Shown piece after piece: positions 8,805-17,894 of a stretch of 64,000 nucleotides of DNA. The stretch covers positions 161,634 to 225,633 of the forward strand of contig JAXGIW010000003.1 of NCBI GenBank assembly GCA_040770625.1, read 5' to 3'. Origin of the DNA: 58-81 sp012729145 (lineage in GTDB: Bacteria > Synergistota > Synergistia > Synergistales > Thermovirgaceae). The position numbers were made by a program, and so were the translations under genes. Every line of letters starts with the position of its first letter. The stretch's first letter is position 1. Under the pieces are notes generated by a model. It saw only the letters and a list, made by a program, of their open reading frames with translations, searched no databases and was not told where the DNA came from.

Positions 8805-9440
8805 ATGCGTTTTTCCGGTCTGATCTTCGGCCTCTTTCTCTTTTCCCTTGGAATAGCCATGACGATGAAAGCCAACCTCGGTTTCGCTCCCTGGGATGTT
8901 TTTCATCAGGGCATCTCGAACAAAATTGGATTATCCATTGGTAACGTAAGCATCCTGATAGGTCTTTTCATATGCTTGGGAGTAGCACTGGCCGGGGAGA
9001 AGCTGGGCATGGGTACGATCCTGAACATGCTACTTATAGGGTTTTTCCTGGACCGTGTCCTTGAACTGGGGCTGATCCCCCCCATGGACGGTTTTCTTTA
9101 CGGACTGCTGATGATGACCGCCGGTCTCTTCGTCATCTCACTGGGGACATATTTCTACATGGGCTCCGGTTTCGGTGCCGGTCCCAGGGACGGGCTCATG
9201 GTCGTCCTTGAAAGGAAGACCGGTCTACCCGTAGGTCTTTGCCGGGCGATCATAGAATCGCTTGCGGTTTTTCTGGGATGGCTGATGGGAGGTCCTGTCG
9301 GCCTTGGAACGGTGATCGCCGCTTTCGGGATCGGGCTTTGCGTGCAGGTCACCTTCTCGCTCCTGAAATTCCAGGCCACCGAGATCAGGCACGAAACTTT
9401 CAGGGAGACTCTGGAAAAGCTGGGGTTCAAAAAGAAATGA
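8805..9440 (+). CDS. YczE/YitT-like integral membrane protein
   Basis: A 211-residue membrane protein with five or six helices. The N-terminus LIFGLFLFSLGIAMTMKANLG followed by FAPWDVFHQG (here split) is characteristic of the YczE/YyaS/YitT group of unknown function, and GSGFGAGPRDGLMVVL is a second conserved block. ATG 8805 has AAGGG eight bases upstream; TTG 8790 (after AGGGG) and GTG 8745 are alternatives. It ends 21 bases before the Mut7-C gene. Confidence 0.8.
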   Translation: MRFSGLIFGLFLFSLGIAMTMKANLGFAPWDVFHQGISNKIGLSIGNVSILIGLFICLGVALAGEKLGMGTILNMLLIGFFLDRVLELGLIPPMDGFLYGLLMMTAGLFVISLGTYFYMGSGFGAGPRDGLMVVLERKTGLPVGLCRAIIESLAVFLGWLMGGPVGLGTVIAAFGIGLCVQVTFSLLKFQATEIRHETFRETLEKLGFKKK

Positions 9441-9461
9441 CAAAAGGGGGGAAGATCTTAA

Positions 9462-10205
9462 ATGTCAGTCCGCCTGCAAATTCACGGCGATCTGAAGGAT
9501 CTTCTCAACGGCATCGCAGATCCAGGGGTGAATTGCCGGGATCTTGACCGATCAGCCCCGGTCAAGGACCTTATTGAATCCCAGGGTGTTCCCCACACAG
9601 AAGTGGGGCTTATTGTTTCACGGGGGGCTGAAAGATCATTTCTCTATACCCCCGCCGGGGGAGAGATCGTAGATGTCTTTCCCCATACGCCCCCTGTCGA
9701 TGTCTCCCTCCCCTCGGTTTTATTCCCTGTGCCCTTCGGAGAGGCTTCCTTTGTGGTGGACGTGAATGTGGCCCGGCTTGCGGGTCTGCTCAGACTGACA
9801 GGATTTGACTGCCTCTATGACCCACGCCTGGATGATGCAATGATCGCTGAAGTTGCAGGGGGGGAAAGAAGGATCCTTCTCACCAGGGACAGGGAACTTC
9901 TGAAACGCAACAGGGTCCTCAGGGGCCGCCTGATCCGTTCCGACAGGCCCTGGGAGCAGCTTGCAGAAGTGATCCGTTTCTTCGGTCTCAGGGATCGTAT
10001 CGACCTGTTCTGCCGTTGCCCAAGGTGCAACGTCCCCCTCGTCAATATCGACAAGGGGGACGTTCTCGATCAGCTGGAACCATTGACACGCATGATGTAC
10101 GACCGCTTCACCCGCTGCCCTGGCTGCGGGCAGGTTTACTGGTCCGGTTCACACCACTCGCGCATTCGCGAAAAACTTGCCGCAGCACTGGATGATCTTC
10201 AATAA
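9462..10205 (+). CDS. Mut7-C RNAse-domain protein with N-terminal ubiquitin-like domain
   Basis: A 247-residue protein in two parts. Residues 1-85 resemble the small beta-grasp domain often fused to Mut7-C, with PVKDLIESQGVPHTEVGLI. The rest is the Mut7-C domain: FVVDVNVARLAGLLRLTGFD, an acidic site near DARLDD-like YDPRLDD, and TRDRELLKR, then a zinc ribbon (CRCPRC, CPGCG). The family is predicted to be a PIN-fold nuclease. Start ATG has GGGGGGAAG upstream. Confidence 0.88.
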   Translation: MSVRLQIHGDLKDLLNGIADPGVNCRDLDRSAPVKDLIESQGVPHTEVGLIVSRGAERSFLYTPAGGEIVDVFPHTPPVDVSLPSVLFPVPFGEASFVVDVNVARLAGLLRLTGFDCLYDPRLDDAMIAEVAGGERRILLTRDRELLKRNRVLRGRLIRSDRPWEQLAEVIRFFGLRDRIDLFCRCPRCNVPLVNIDKGDVLDQLEPLTRMMYDRFTRCPGCGQVYWSGSHHSRIREKLAAALDDLQ

Positions 10206-10269
10206 CGTGGTGAAATTTCTTTTGGATCCTGTTCACCCTGAAGCCTTATCTACTTGATCCCTTCAGGAT

Positions 10270-11634
10270 CTATTCCAGTTCCTTCAGGACTTCCTCGAGT
10301 ATATCCGCTGCCTTCATCAGAAGATCCTCAGTGATAACAAGCGGAGGAAGCAGCCTGGCTACGTTGTTGTGGTGCCCTCCGACCTCGATCATTACGCCGC
10401 GCTGGTGGGCCAGTCTTCGCAACTGCTTCGTGAGATCCGCGGCTGGTTTCCTGGTCTTTTTGTCCTCCACGATCTCGAGGGCTATCATCAGGCCGATCCC
10501 CCTGGCCTCGCCCAGGAGTTTGCAGTCCTTCTCCATCTCCTTGAAACGGACCATCGCCTTTTTACCCAGTTCCGCTGCATACTCGGGTACCCTGTTCTCG
10601 ATCATCCAGTTTAGTCCTGCCGCTCCGGCGGCGAAGGCCACCATGTTGCCCCTGAAGGTGCCTATACTTTTTCCGGGAGGCATGGTATTCAGCTCCTCCC
10701 TGTAGGCTATGGCGGAGATGGGGAACCCTGCGCCGCCAAGAGCCTTGCTGATGGTAACTATATCGGGGACGATACCGGCGTGCTCAAAGGCGAACATCTT
10801 TCCCGTTCTTCCGAGGCCACACTGGATCTCATCACAGATCATCAGGATACCTCGCTCCCGGGTGATCTCCCTGACCCTCTGGAGGAATTCAGGTTCCGGG
10901 ATAATCGTCCCCCCCTCGCCCTGGACAGCCTCAAGGAGCACTGCCGCAGGTTTTGAATAACCCGAGTGAGTGTCATCAAGGACCCTCTCGAGGTTGTCGG
11001 CAGCAAATTTGTCGACCATCTCTTCCGGACAACCGAAGGGGTTACGATACCTGTAGGGGAAAGGCACGAACTGGACTCCCGGAACAAGGGGACCCAGGCC
11101 GTCCCTGTGACCGCTGTCGCTGGTCACGGCAAGGGAAGCTCCGGTCATGCCATGGTATGCGCCTTCAAAGGCAATTATCCCGTAGTTCTGGGTGTTGAAC
11201 CTGGCAAGCTTGATGGCCTGCTCGATGGCGTCGGAACCTGTGGGGCCGCCGAAGAAAACGCGGGAGAGCTCCCCGGGAAGTATACTCCTGAGTGTCTTGA
11301 CCATCTTCATGCGCGTCTCGCTCGGGATATCTAGCGTATGGGTAACACGGTCTATCTGCTCATGGGCGGCCTTCAGAACGTCAGGGTGCCCATGTCCCAG
11401 CGCCATGACACCTGCCCCTGAGAAACAGTCGATGAAAACATTGCCGTCGACGTCCTCAAGAGTGGCCCCTTTCCCCCTGGCCAGAGCCATGGGCATCCCC
11501 TTGGGATAAGAGACAGCCGACCCTTCGAGCTCCTCCTGTATCTTGAGGATCTCCAGCGACTTAGGACCCGGCGGGGTCGTCAATATTTTCGGTGCATCCT
11601 TGATGGAAAGCTTCTCGAACTTGTTCAGATCCAT
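10270..11634 (-). CDS. Class III PLP-dependent aminotransferase (4-aminobutyrate/diaminobutyrate type)
   Basis: Fold-type I aminotransferase of 454 residues. The PLP lysine lies in VTISKALGGAGFP, with the upstream ILMICDEIQCGLGRTG that carries the PLP aspartate, and VFFGGPTGSDAIEQAIKLAR earlier. Class III enzymes act on omega-amino groups (GABA, ornithine, 2,4-diaminobutyrate), and the closest general look is the diaminobutyrate/4-aminobutyrate branch, but the substrate cannot be set from sequence alone. ATG 11634 is preceded by GGGGGAGGG. The gene follows the GntR regulator on the same strand, 76 bases apart, suggesting control by it. Confidence 0.9.
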   Translation of the reverse strand: MDLNKFEKLSIKDAPKILTTPPGPKSLEILKIQEELEGSAVSYPKGMPMALARGKGATLEDVDGNVFIDCFSGAGVMALGHGHPDVLKAAHEQIDRVTHTLDIPSETRMKMVKTLRSILPGELSRVFFGGPTGSDAIEQAIKLARFNTQNYGIIAFEGAYHGMTGASLAVTSDSGHRDGLGPLVPGVQFVPFPYRYRNPFGCPEEMVDKFAADNLERVLDDTHSGYSKPAAVLLEAVQGEGGTIIPEPEFLQRVREITRERGILMICDEIQCGLGRTGKMFAFEHAGIVPDIVTISKALGGAGFPISAIAYREELNTMPPGKSIGTFRGNMVAFAAGAAGLNWMIENRVPEYAAELGKKAMVRFKEMEKDCKLLGEARGIGLMIALEIVEDKKTRKPAADLTKQLRRLAHQRGVMIEVGGHHNNVARLLPPLVITEDLLMKAADILEEVLKELE

Positions 11635-11710
11635 ATCAAACCCTCCCCCAAATTTTCTTATCCGCCACACAGGGCAAAAAACACTTATCTTTGCTCTCCG
11701 CCATACCTGG

Positions 11711-12400
11711 TCAGTGATCTTCGGTCCTGGACCGCTCCTTCCAGAGGCTGAAAATATGCCGCAGAAGCATCTTCTTTGCACCTTCGGCATCACGCCTCTC
11801 AAGGCTTTCGATTATCTCGTAGTGCATCTCGGCCGATCGGACCATGTCCTGCTCAAGGATCATGTCCTGCATCATGGCAAGTCTCAACTGGTAGAATATG
11901 TCCGTCAGGATCTTCAGGCTCCACTTCCTCCCGGATCTCTCCCATATGTAACGGTGGAACTGGACGTCCTTCTCTGAATACCCCGAGATCTTTTCCTCCA
12001 GCGGCGAGTCGGACCTTGAGATCGAGACCATCTGGTCGATCAGGCCCCGAAGCCTCCTGAAGTCCTCCGGTCCCAGCCTCCCCTCGCCGACAAGGATATC
12101 TATGACCCGTGACTCTATCATGAACCTTATGTCCGCAATCTCCTGGAAGTCATCATGGTCGAAGGTCGCAACGAAGGTGCCCCTCCTGGGGAGGTAGTTC
12201 ACGATCCCCTGGTGCTCCAGCTCCCTCAGGGCCTCCCTGACCGGGGCTCTGCTTATATTGAGCTCCTCCGCTATCTCCATCTCCTGGATGTGCTGCCCCG
12301 TCCTGAACCTTCCGGACCAGAGGATCTCCTCCCTGAGGTACTCGGCCACCTTGCGGTTAAGATTCTCGTGGGAAAACCGGCTCTCCCTGGCCACGTTCAC
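11711..12400 (-). CDS. FadR-subfamily GntR transcriptional regulator (FCD domain)
   Basis: Ligand-responsive DNA-binding protein of 229 residues. The winged helix-turn-helix spans about residues 10-75 (ELNISRAPVREALRELEHQG, then YLPRRGTFV), and the C-terminal all-helical FCD domain follows, with ligand-pocket residues around DVQFHRYIWERSG. Start is GTG 12400 after AGAGGGGGC. It is upstream of the class III aminotransferase, so a role in an amino acid or polyamine pathway is likely. Confidence 0.92.
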   Translation of the reverse strand: MNVARESRFSHENLNRKVAEYLREEILWSGRFRTGQHIQEMEIAEELNISRAPVREALRELEHQGIVNYLPRRGTFVATFDHDDFQEIADIRFMIESRVIDILVGEGRLGPEDFRRLRGLIDQMVSISRSDSPLEEKISGYSEKDVQFHRYIWERSGRKWSLKILTDIFYQLRLAMMQDMILEQDMVRSAEMHYEIIESLERRDAEGAKKMLLRHIFSLWKERSRTEDH

Positions 12401-12434
12401 GCCCCCTCTACGTCTCCTCGAATAATTATGTCGT

Positions 12435-12444
12435 TTGTCGACAA
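12435..12444. promoter_or_regulatory. Palindrome TTGTCGACAA, likely GntR operator
   Basis: A perfect ten-base palindrome (extended imperfectly on both sides) lies 35 bases upstream of the GntR start. FadR-subfamily regulators commonly bind sites built on TNGTNNNACNA, and this fits. A neighbouring TTTGTC half-site lies just beyond. Inferred to be autoregulatory. Confidence 0.55.
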
Positions 12445-12470
12445 TTTGTCAATGGTACTTACAAACGGAG

Positions 12471-12498
12471 TCCGGCGGGAGGTTAACCTCCCGCCGGA
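12471..12498. terminator. Perfect 28-base inverted repeat downstream of the LolA-like gene
   Basis: TCCGGCGGGAGGTT and AACCTCCCGCCGGA form a 14-base-pair palindrome with no loop bases to spare. It lies 38 bases after the stop of the minus-strand gene at 12536. TTTT follows on the plus side only, so it may act as a terminator or an mRNA 3' end stabiliser. Confidence 0.6.
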
Positions 12499-12535
12499 TT
12501 TTCGCTTCCTTGACCTAAAAAACAGACTTTCCAGT

Positions 12536-13108
12536 CTACATAGAGAACTTCTGGTATCCTTCGGGCAACAAGAAAAGGCTGTCTCCCAGTTTCTCTTCTG
12601 AAAAGTTGGTATAAAGGATGGTAGCCTTGTCCTGAGGGTTGTCCATGTAGATCTTGACCGGATAATTCAAATCCCTGGACACCCATACGGTTACTTCGCC
12701 GAGTCCCTTGTCCTTGTAAACTATCCTGAATATATCGCAGAGGTACCCCTCGACTGTCTCCGTGCCCAGATTAGTGACCTCTCCCTGGTCAGCGAATTTT
12801 TCCTCCATCCTTTCACCCTCGTCGAGGGTAACCTGATTGTTCGGCATCTCCATGTACATCTTTTGACCGGGAAGCAACACATACATGACTTTTCCGGTCT
12901 GATCGATGATGGTCGTCTGTGTCCCGACGGGAGTATCCAGTTCCTGCCTGAGATCGTTGCCCTTTACAAATACCCGTCCCGTCAGGTCCCCTCCTGTTGC
13001 ACTCTGTATTGTCATGTCGGCTGAGAATTCCGCTGCATCGGATAAAGAGGCTACAAGAAAGACAAACGTTATTGACAGAAAGAGCCCGAAACCTTTCCGG
13101 TAATTCAT
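12536..13108 (-). CDS. Exported LolA/DUF4412-like protein
   Basis: A 190-residue secreted protein. It has a signal peptide (LFLSITFVFLVASLSDA, about residues 7-23), then a beta-rich region with FSADMTIQSATGGDLTGRV and VMYVLLPGQKMYMEMP. This is the half-barrel layout of LolA-like and DUF4412 proteins that handle lipid or lipoprotein. The assignment rests on that pattern alone. ATG 13108 follows GGTGGTGA. It is 54 bases downstream of an OmpA-like gene on the same strand, which favours a role at the cell envelope. Confidence 0.65.
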   Translation of the reverse strand: MNYRKGFGLFLSITFVFLVASLSDAAEFSADMTIQSATGGDLTGRVFVKGNDLRQELDTPVGTQTTIIDQTGKVMYVLLPGQKMYMEMPNNQVTLDEGERMEEKFADQGEVTNLGTETVEGYLCDIFRIVYKDKGLGEVTVWVSRDLNYPVKIYMDNPQDKATILYTNFSEEKLGDSLFLLPEGYQKFSM

Positions 13109-13162
13109 ATCAGTCACCACCCGAAATAGATTTTCTTTTCCTCCCCGAATACAACTGGCCAT

Positions 13163-14029
13163 TCAATCGTCAATTCTAACAAGTTCCACCCTGCGGTTCT
13201 TCACCCGTCCTGCCTCGGTATCATTGGTATCTACAGGTTCGGATTCCCCGTAACCCCTTGCCGTAAGCCGATCTTCGGCTACTCCAAAAAGGCTCAGGTA
13301 TTCAACAACAGTTTCCGCGCGCCGTTGTGAAAGATCCAGGTTGTAATCATCGCTTCCCTGGCTGTCAGTATGTCCCTGCACCTCTATCCTTAGTTCCGGG
13401 TTCTTCATCATCAGTGTCACGATGTGCTGGAGCTGTTTGTCTGAAGACTGCTGAAGGATGGCTTTATCGTAATCGAAAAGAATGTCGTATAGAATTATCC
13501 TTCCATCCTCGTCCAGTGCGGTTTTCATCTCTGCGGGACCAAAGGTCAGGGATCGGGTGAAAGGCTTTTCATCCACGATGGTCAGGTATGTCTGGCCCAG
13601 TGTTGTTGTTTCCACCTGGCACCATGTGATCCCGCCATCTTCCCTGGGCAAGGTGAATACCAACAGCCCCTGAGGATCCTCTGATCTTACCTCCCCGCCC
13701 TGTTCGAGGGCGGCGGCCTTGAAATTCTCGAAAAACTCCAGCCGGGAGATATCTTTGTTGCGCTGGCCGTCCTCTCTGTAGACTTCGTACAGCAGCCGAC
13801 GATATTCACCCTTTACGTTGATCTTTTCCCTTTTGCCGGATCCAGGGTCTCTTACAGGGAAGTCGAAAGCTTCAAAAGCAACATATTTGGACAAGTTTTT
13901 GGCAAGGATCGATCCGGGAAAGGGGCGGATCAGAGGGTGTTCAAGAATATCATCCGCCGCACCGGCTACAGGAGACGCCAGAAGGCAGACCAGCAGGGTC
14001 GCCATAACAAAAAGAGCGGTTCTCTTCAT
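13163..14029 (-). CDS. OmpA-family outer membrane/periplasmic protein
   Basis: A 288-residue protein with a signal peptide (FVMATLLVCLLASPVAGA) and a C-terminal OmpA peptidoglycan-binding domain (about residues 180-288). The domain is marked by ILFDYDKAIL, VQGHTDSQGSDDYNLDLSQR, and NRRVEL. The middle 150 residues have no recognised domain. Start ATG sits behind AAAAAGGAGG. The domain anchors proteins to the cell wall and supports a Gram-negative envelope. It is likely co-transcribed with the LolA-like gene. Confidence 0.9.
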   Translation of the reverse strand: MKRTALFVMATLLVCLLASPVAGAADDILEHPLIRPFPGSILAKNLSKYVAFEAFDFPVRDPGSGKREKINVKGEYRRLLYEVYREDGQRNKDISRLEFFENFKAAALEQGGEVRSEDPQGLLVFTLPREDGGITWCQVETTTLGQTYLTIVDEKPFTRSLTFGPAEMKTALDEDGRIILYDILFDYDKAILQQSSDKQLQHIVTLMMKNPELRIEVQGHTDSQGSDDYNLDLSQRRAETVVEYLSLFGVAEDRLTARGYGESEPVDTNDTEAGRVKNRRVELVRIDD

Positions 14030-14196
14030 TGTTTCGGGCCTCCTTTTTCCAGGTTTTACCTACAAAGTTAGACTAACACATAATGCACTTAAGAAACCTT
14101 TTTCATTTCTGTCAAGGTGATACGGCGATAGCGCCATATAACAGATGCCGGTCCTGGAGAGGAAGGGTCACAGGGAACAGGGAACCTTAAGCGAAA

Positions 14197-14224
14197 AACC
14201 GGGCCGGGGATCACCCCGGCCCGG
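14197..14224 (-). terminator. Rho-independent terminator of Liv operon 2
   Basis: On the minus strand ACCGGGCCGGGG and CCCCGGCCCGGT form a 12-base-pair stem with loop TGAT, followed by TTTTCG. It lies about 50 bases after the stop of the binding-protein gene at 14273. Confidence 0.92.
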
Positions 14225-14272
14225 TCAAGTTCCAGATCATGCTTAAAACAGTCATTTGGGATCTGTTTGGAA

Positions 14273-15427
14273 CTACTTCCTCGGATCAATGACCTCCGGG
14301 GCGTCGACAATTCCGAAGCGGCGGAAAACACCGTCCTTCACGATCTGGACCTGTACCGGTTTGATGACCTCGCCTATCTCTGTGAATCCCTTGATGACCC
14401 CGGTAACCCCGTCGAAGTCCTTAAGTGCCGCGATGGCATCCTTTACCTTATGAGCGTCGGTGGTCCCAGCCCTTTCGATCGCATCGGTGATGATCATGAA
14501 AGCGTCATAGTTGGAGGCTCCGACCATGTCGGGTTCCATGCCATAACGCTCCCGGTACTCCTTGATGAAGGCCTGGACAACGGGTCTCTCGTCGTCACGG
14601 TCGAGGTTGGTCACGATTATCGTTCCGTTGGCAGCCTCTTCACCAGCTAGTTCTACAAACTTGGGAGAATCGTAACCCTCCTCCCCTAGTATCTGCGTCC
14701 TGAGCTTGAGTTCGTAGGCCTGCTTCACTATACCTGCAGCCTCCGCATAGTAACCGCTTGCAAGAACCACATCGGGGTCGGCTTCCTTAATGGCTGTCAG
14801 GTAAGGCATGAAATCCTTCTCTCCAAGAGGATAGACCTGGCTGTAAACAACCTTGGCCCCCTTGGAGACAACGTACTGCTCAAAACCCTCAGCCATGGTC
14901 CTTCCGAAGTCGTTGTCCATGGTGAGCATGCCAACGGTCTTTGCCTTCAGCATGTCGACGGCAGCAACTCCGGCACCCCGACCTTCAACGGTCCCGAGGA
15001 AGCCGTTCCTGAAGCAGAAATCACCGGCAACGGTGATATCCGGGTGGACAGCATATCCTGCGACCAGCGGGATCTCGAACTCCTGGAAGAGAGGTGCAAC
15101 AGCCCTGGTCGGCATGCTGTAGGATCCCCCGACTACCGCAACGACCTTGTCCATCTGGACAAGTTTCCTGGCAAGCCCCACAGCTTCCTTGGCGTTAGCA
15201 GCATCATCCACGTAGAAAAGTTCGACCTGCTTTCCGAGGACCCCACCCTTGGCGTTGACCTGGTCAACAGCGAGCTGGACCGACTGCAGAACACTCAATC
15301 CGTCAGCGGCAGCAAACCCCGTTAGAGGAGCCATCAGACCGATCCGGATCGTGTCCGCGGCCGATACGACCCCGACCGAACCGATGATCAGGGCCAGCGC
15401 AAGAACCAGCGAAACAAGTCTTTTCAT
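14273..15427 (-). CDS. Liv-type ABC transporter, substrate-binding protein (Liv 2)
   Basis: Periplasmic binding protein of 384 residues. Signal peptide LVSLVLALALIIGSVGVVSA covers residues 4-23, and the mature start IRIGLMAPLTGFAAADGLS is the family hallmark. Further blocks are VVAVVGGSYS and VGMLTMDNDFG. It is the last gene of Liv operon 2, which is the reverse of the order in operon 1, and lies 81 bases after livF. The two binding proteins are clearly different in sequence, so different ligands are likely. Confidence 0.93.
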   Translation of the reverse strand: MKRLVSLVLALALIIGSVGVVSAADTIRIGLMAPLTGFAAADGLSVLQSVQLAVDQVNAKGGVLGKQVELFYVDDAANAKEAVGLARKLVQMDKVVAVVGGSYSMPTRAVAPLFQEFEIPLVAGYAVHPDITVAGDFCFRNGFLGTVEGRGAGVAAVDMLKAKTVGMLTMDNDFGRTMAEGFEQYVVSKGAKVVYSQVYPLGEKDFMPYLTAIKEADPDVVLASGYYAEAAGIVKQAYELKLRTQILGEEGYDSPKFVELAGEEAANGTIIVTNLDRDDERPVVQAFIKEYRERYGMEPDMVGASNYDAFMIITDAIERAGTTDAHKVKDAIAALKDFDGVTGVIKGFTEIGEVIKPVQVQIVKDGVFRRFGIVDAPEVIDPRK

Positions 15428-15508
15428 GAAAAAACCCTCCCTTTCGATTCTCTATGTACAGACTCTCTCAAGAACCGGGATATCCCGATGCTCCCCCCTC
15501 CGGTATCA

Positions 15509-16243
15509 TCACCCCCCAAGATATGCTTCCCTGACCTTTGTATCCTCCATTAGATCTGAGGCCTTTCCCTCAAGGGCTATCCTGCCTGTCTCCAGGATAT
15601 AACCCCTGTGGGCTATGGCCAAAGCCTGGACCGCGTTCTGCTCAACCAGCAGTATGGTCAGCCCCTTGTCCTCGTTCAGCCTCTTAAGGACAGAGAAGAC
15701 GAGGTCAACCAGTTTCGGCATGAGACCCATGGAAATTTCATCCACCAGGAGCATCTTCGGTCCCGACACCAGGGCTCTGGCAATGGCCAGCTGCTGCTGT
15801 TCACCTCCGGATAGGGTCTGTCCGGCCTGCCATCTCCTCTCCTTCAGGACCGGGAAAAGATCAAAGACCTCTCCGAACGCCTCTTCTACATTGATCCTGC
15901 CTGAAAGACCGTAGACACCCATTCTCAAATTCTGCTCCACCGTAAGGTTAGGAAAAACCCTTGCCCTTTCTGGCACAATACGGATCCCCATACCTGCCCT
16001 TTCATGAGCAGAAAGGGGGAGGATGTCATGTCCTCTGCCGTTACCGGTTTCGGAAGGATCTATGTAGACAACCCTTCCGGATCTTGAAGGGACAAGCCCC
16101 ATCAGGGTGTTCAGGAGTGACGTCTTTCCTGCGCCGTTGGCTCCAATAATGGAGACCACTTCCCCGTCATCCACCGAGAAGGAGACGTCTTCCAGTGCAA
16201 CTATGTCCCCGTAGGCAACGGTAAGGTTCTCGACTTTAAGCAT
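15509..16243 (-). CDS. livF: Liv-type ABC transporter ATP-binding protein LivF (Liv 2)
   Basis: ATPase of 244 residues with Walker A GANGAGKT (about 34-41), signature LSGGEQQQLAIARALV, Walker B MLLVDEISMGL and LLVEQNAVQAL. A short insert, VVYIDPSETGNGRGHDILPL, between Walker A and the Q-loop makes it slightly longer than the operon 1 version. It overlaps the livG end by eight bases. Confidence 0.92.
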   Translation of the reverse strand: MLKVENLTVAYGDIVALEDVSFSVDDGEVVSIIGANGAGKTSLLNTLMGLVPSRSGRVVYIDPSETGNGRGHDILPLSAHERAGMGIRIVPERARVFPNLTVEQNLRMGVYGLSGRINVEEAFGEVFDLFPVLKERRWQAGQTLSGGEQQQLAIARALVSGPKMLLVDEISMGLMPKLVDLVFSVLKRLNEDKGLTILLVEQNAVQALAIAHRGYILETGRIALEGKASDLMEDTKVREAYLGG

Positions 16244-17006
16244 GGGCCGATGCCCCCCTCCCCAGATAGGCCTCGATCACTCTTTCATCGGTCCTGATCT
16301 CTCCGGGAGACCCTTCGGCCAGCTTTTTGCCGTGGTCCAGCACAACGAGCCTGTGGCACAAAGACATCGCCACCCTCATGTTGTGCTCTATCAGAAGGAC
16401 CGAGAATCCCCGCTCACGGATGTTCCTTACCAGTTCCATCATCTGCTGGATCTCCTCTTCGCTGAGACCAGAGAAAGATTCGTCAAGAAGAAGGAGTCTG
16501 GGCCTCAACGCCAGGGCCCTCGCGATCTCCAGGCGCCTGAGGTTCCCCAGGGAGAGGACGGATGAAGATCCGTCGGCAAGCCCTTCGATCCCCACTTCCC
16601 TCAGGAATGCCATAGCCTCTTCACGGTCTTGGGAGTCCCCGAAAACAGGACAGCTCTTCAGGAAGGAACTGTATCTTTGCATCCCCAGGCCGACCATGAC
16701 GTTATTCAACACCGTCATCCCCGCAAAGGGTCTCACGATCTGGAAGGTACGCCCCACGCCCCTGGATGCGATGGCGTGGGCTGGCAGCCCGTCGATCCGT
16801 TCTTCCTCAAGAAATATCTTCCCCGCCGTAGGTCTGTATACTCCGGAGATGACATTGAAGCACGTTGTCTTGCCTGCCCCGTTGGGTCCTATCAGGCCAA
16901 GGATCTCCCCCCTGCTTACGTGAAAGGAAACATCGTCAACGGCTTTAAGCCCCCCAAAATACCGGCTCATCCCCTCAACACGGAGGATCATGCCCTTTTC
17001 CGCCAT
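16236..17006 (-). CDS. livG: Liv-type ABC transporter ATP-binding protein LivG (Liv 2)
   Basis: ATPase of 256 residues with Walker A GPNGAGKT, signature SLGNLRRLEIARALA, Walker B LLLLDESFSGL and LLIEHNMRVAM. ATG 17006 is preferred to ATG 17012 because GGGAGGCG then lies eight bases away instead of two. Translation is coupled to livM, whose stop overlaps the upstream ATG as ATGA. Confidence 0.92.
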   Translation of the reverse strand: MAEKGMILRVEGMSRYFGGLKAVDDVSFHVSRGEILGLIGPNGAGKTTCFNVISGVYRPTAGKIFLEEERIDGLPAHAIASRGVGRTFQIVRPFAGMTVLNNVMVGLGMQRYSSFLKSCPVFGDSQDREEAMAFLREVGIEGLADGSSSVLSLGNLRRLEIARALALRPRLLLLDESFSGLSEEEIQQMMELVRNIRERGFSVLLIEHNMRVAMSLCHRLVVLDHGKKLAEGSPGEIRTDERVIEAYLGRGASAHA

Positions 17007-17008
17007 TG

Positions 17009-17881
17009 TCATCGCCTCCCCCGCGGGAAAAGCCGTCGTAAAAGGCTGCCCTCTCCCAGGATCCCCTGTGGCTGATAACGGATAACCAGCAGGAGCGCAG
17101 CGCCGTAGAGGAGCATTCGGTACTGGACCAGGGGTCTGAAGACTTCAGGCAGCGATCCCAGAACAATGGCTCCCAGGATGGGACCCCAGATCTTCCCCAT
17201 GCCCCCGAGAACGACCATGGAGAGGAGCATGATCGAAACGGGAAAACCGAAGTCGTCGGGGCTTATGAAATTTACGAAATGGGCGTAGAGGACCCCGCCA
17301 AGACCTGCCATGGCGCTCCCGATGGTGAAGGCCAGTATCTTGAAGCGTACGTGGGAGATACCCATGGCCCCGGCGGCGGTCTCCTCCTCCCTCATGGCCT
17401 CCGTCGCAAGACCTGTCCAGGACCGGGCAAAACGGTGTACGAACCAGGTCGTCAGGGCCAGAAGGACCAGCACCAGGGTCAGGTAGTACTCCCCTCTGAG
17501 CCTGGTGTCCAACAGGGTGGGCGTCGGTATCCCCCCTATGCCCAGAGCCCCTCCAAAGAAAGGAACATAAAGGAAGATGCTCCTTACGATGAAGTTGATC
17601 CCAATGGTGGTTATGGCCAGGAAATCATCCTTTACGCGAAGGCTGGGTATACCCAGAAGGGCCCCGATTAGTCCGGTGATCAGCGTGGCCAGGGGAAGAC
17701 TCCACCAGAAGGAGAGTCCGAGTTTCGTACACAGCAGTGCCGTGGAGTAAGCACCAATACCAAAAAAGGCGGCGTGGCCCAGCGAGATCTGGCCGGCGAA
17801 CCCGACAATGATGTTAAGGCCCGATGCAACCAGTGCGTAGATCCCTATCATCGTGGCAACGGTAGTGAAATAGCCACCCAT
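17009..17881 (-). CDS. livM: Liv-type ABC transporter permease LivM (Liv 2)
   Basis: Permease of 290 residues with eight or nine helices. The family block GLNIIVGFAGQISLGHAAFFG (positions about 24-44; split GLNIIVGFAGQ / ISLGHAAFFG), EAMREEETAAGAMGI and VVLGGMGKIWGPILGA are visible, and the end reads RYQPQGILGEG. Start ATG follows AAGGAGACTGGAGCT. It lies 13 bases after livH. Confidence 0.93.
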   Translation of the reverse strand: MGGYFTTVATMIGIYALVASGLNIIVGFAGQISLGHAAFFGIGAYSTALLCTKLGLSFWWSLPLATLITGLIGALLGIPSLRVKDDFLAITTIGINFIVRSIFLYVPFFGGALGIGGIPTPTLLDTRLRGEYYLTLVLVLLALTTWFVHRFARSWTGLATEAMREEETAAGAMGISHVRFKILAFTIGSAMAGLGGVLYAHFVNFISPDDFGFPVSIMLLSMVVLGGMGKIWGPILGAIVLGSLPEVFRPLVQYRMLLYGAALLLVIRYQPQGILGEGSLLRRLFPRGRR

Positions 17882-17894
17882 AGCTCCAGTCTCC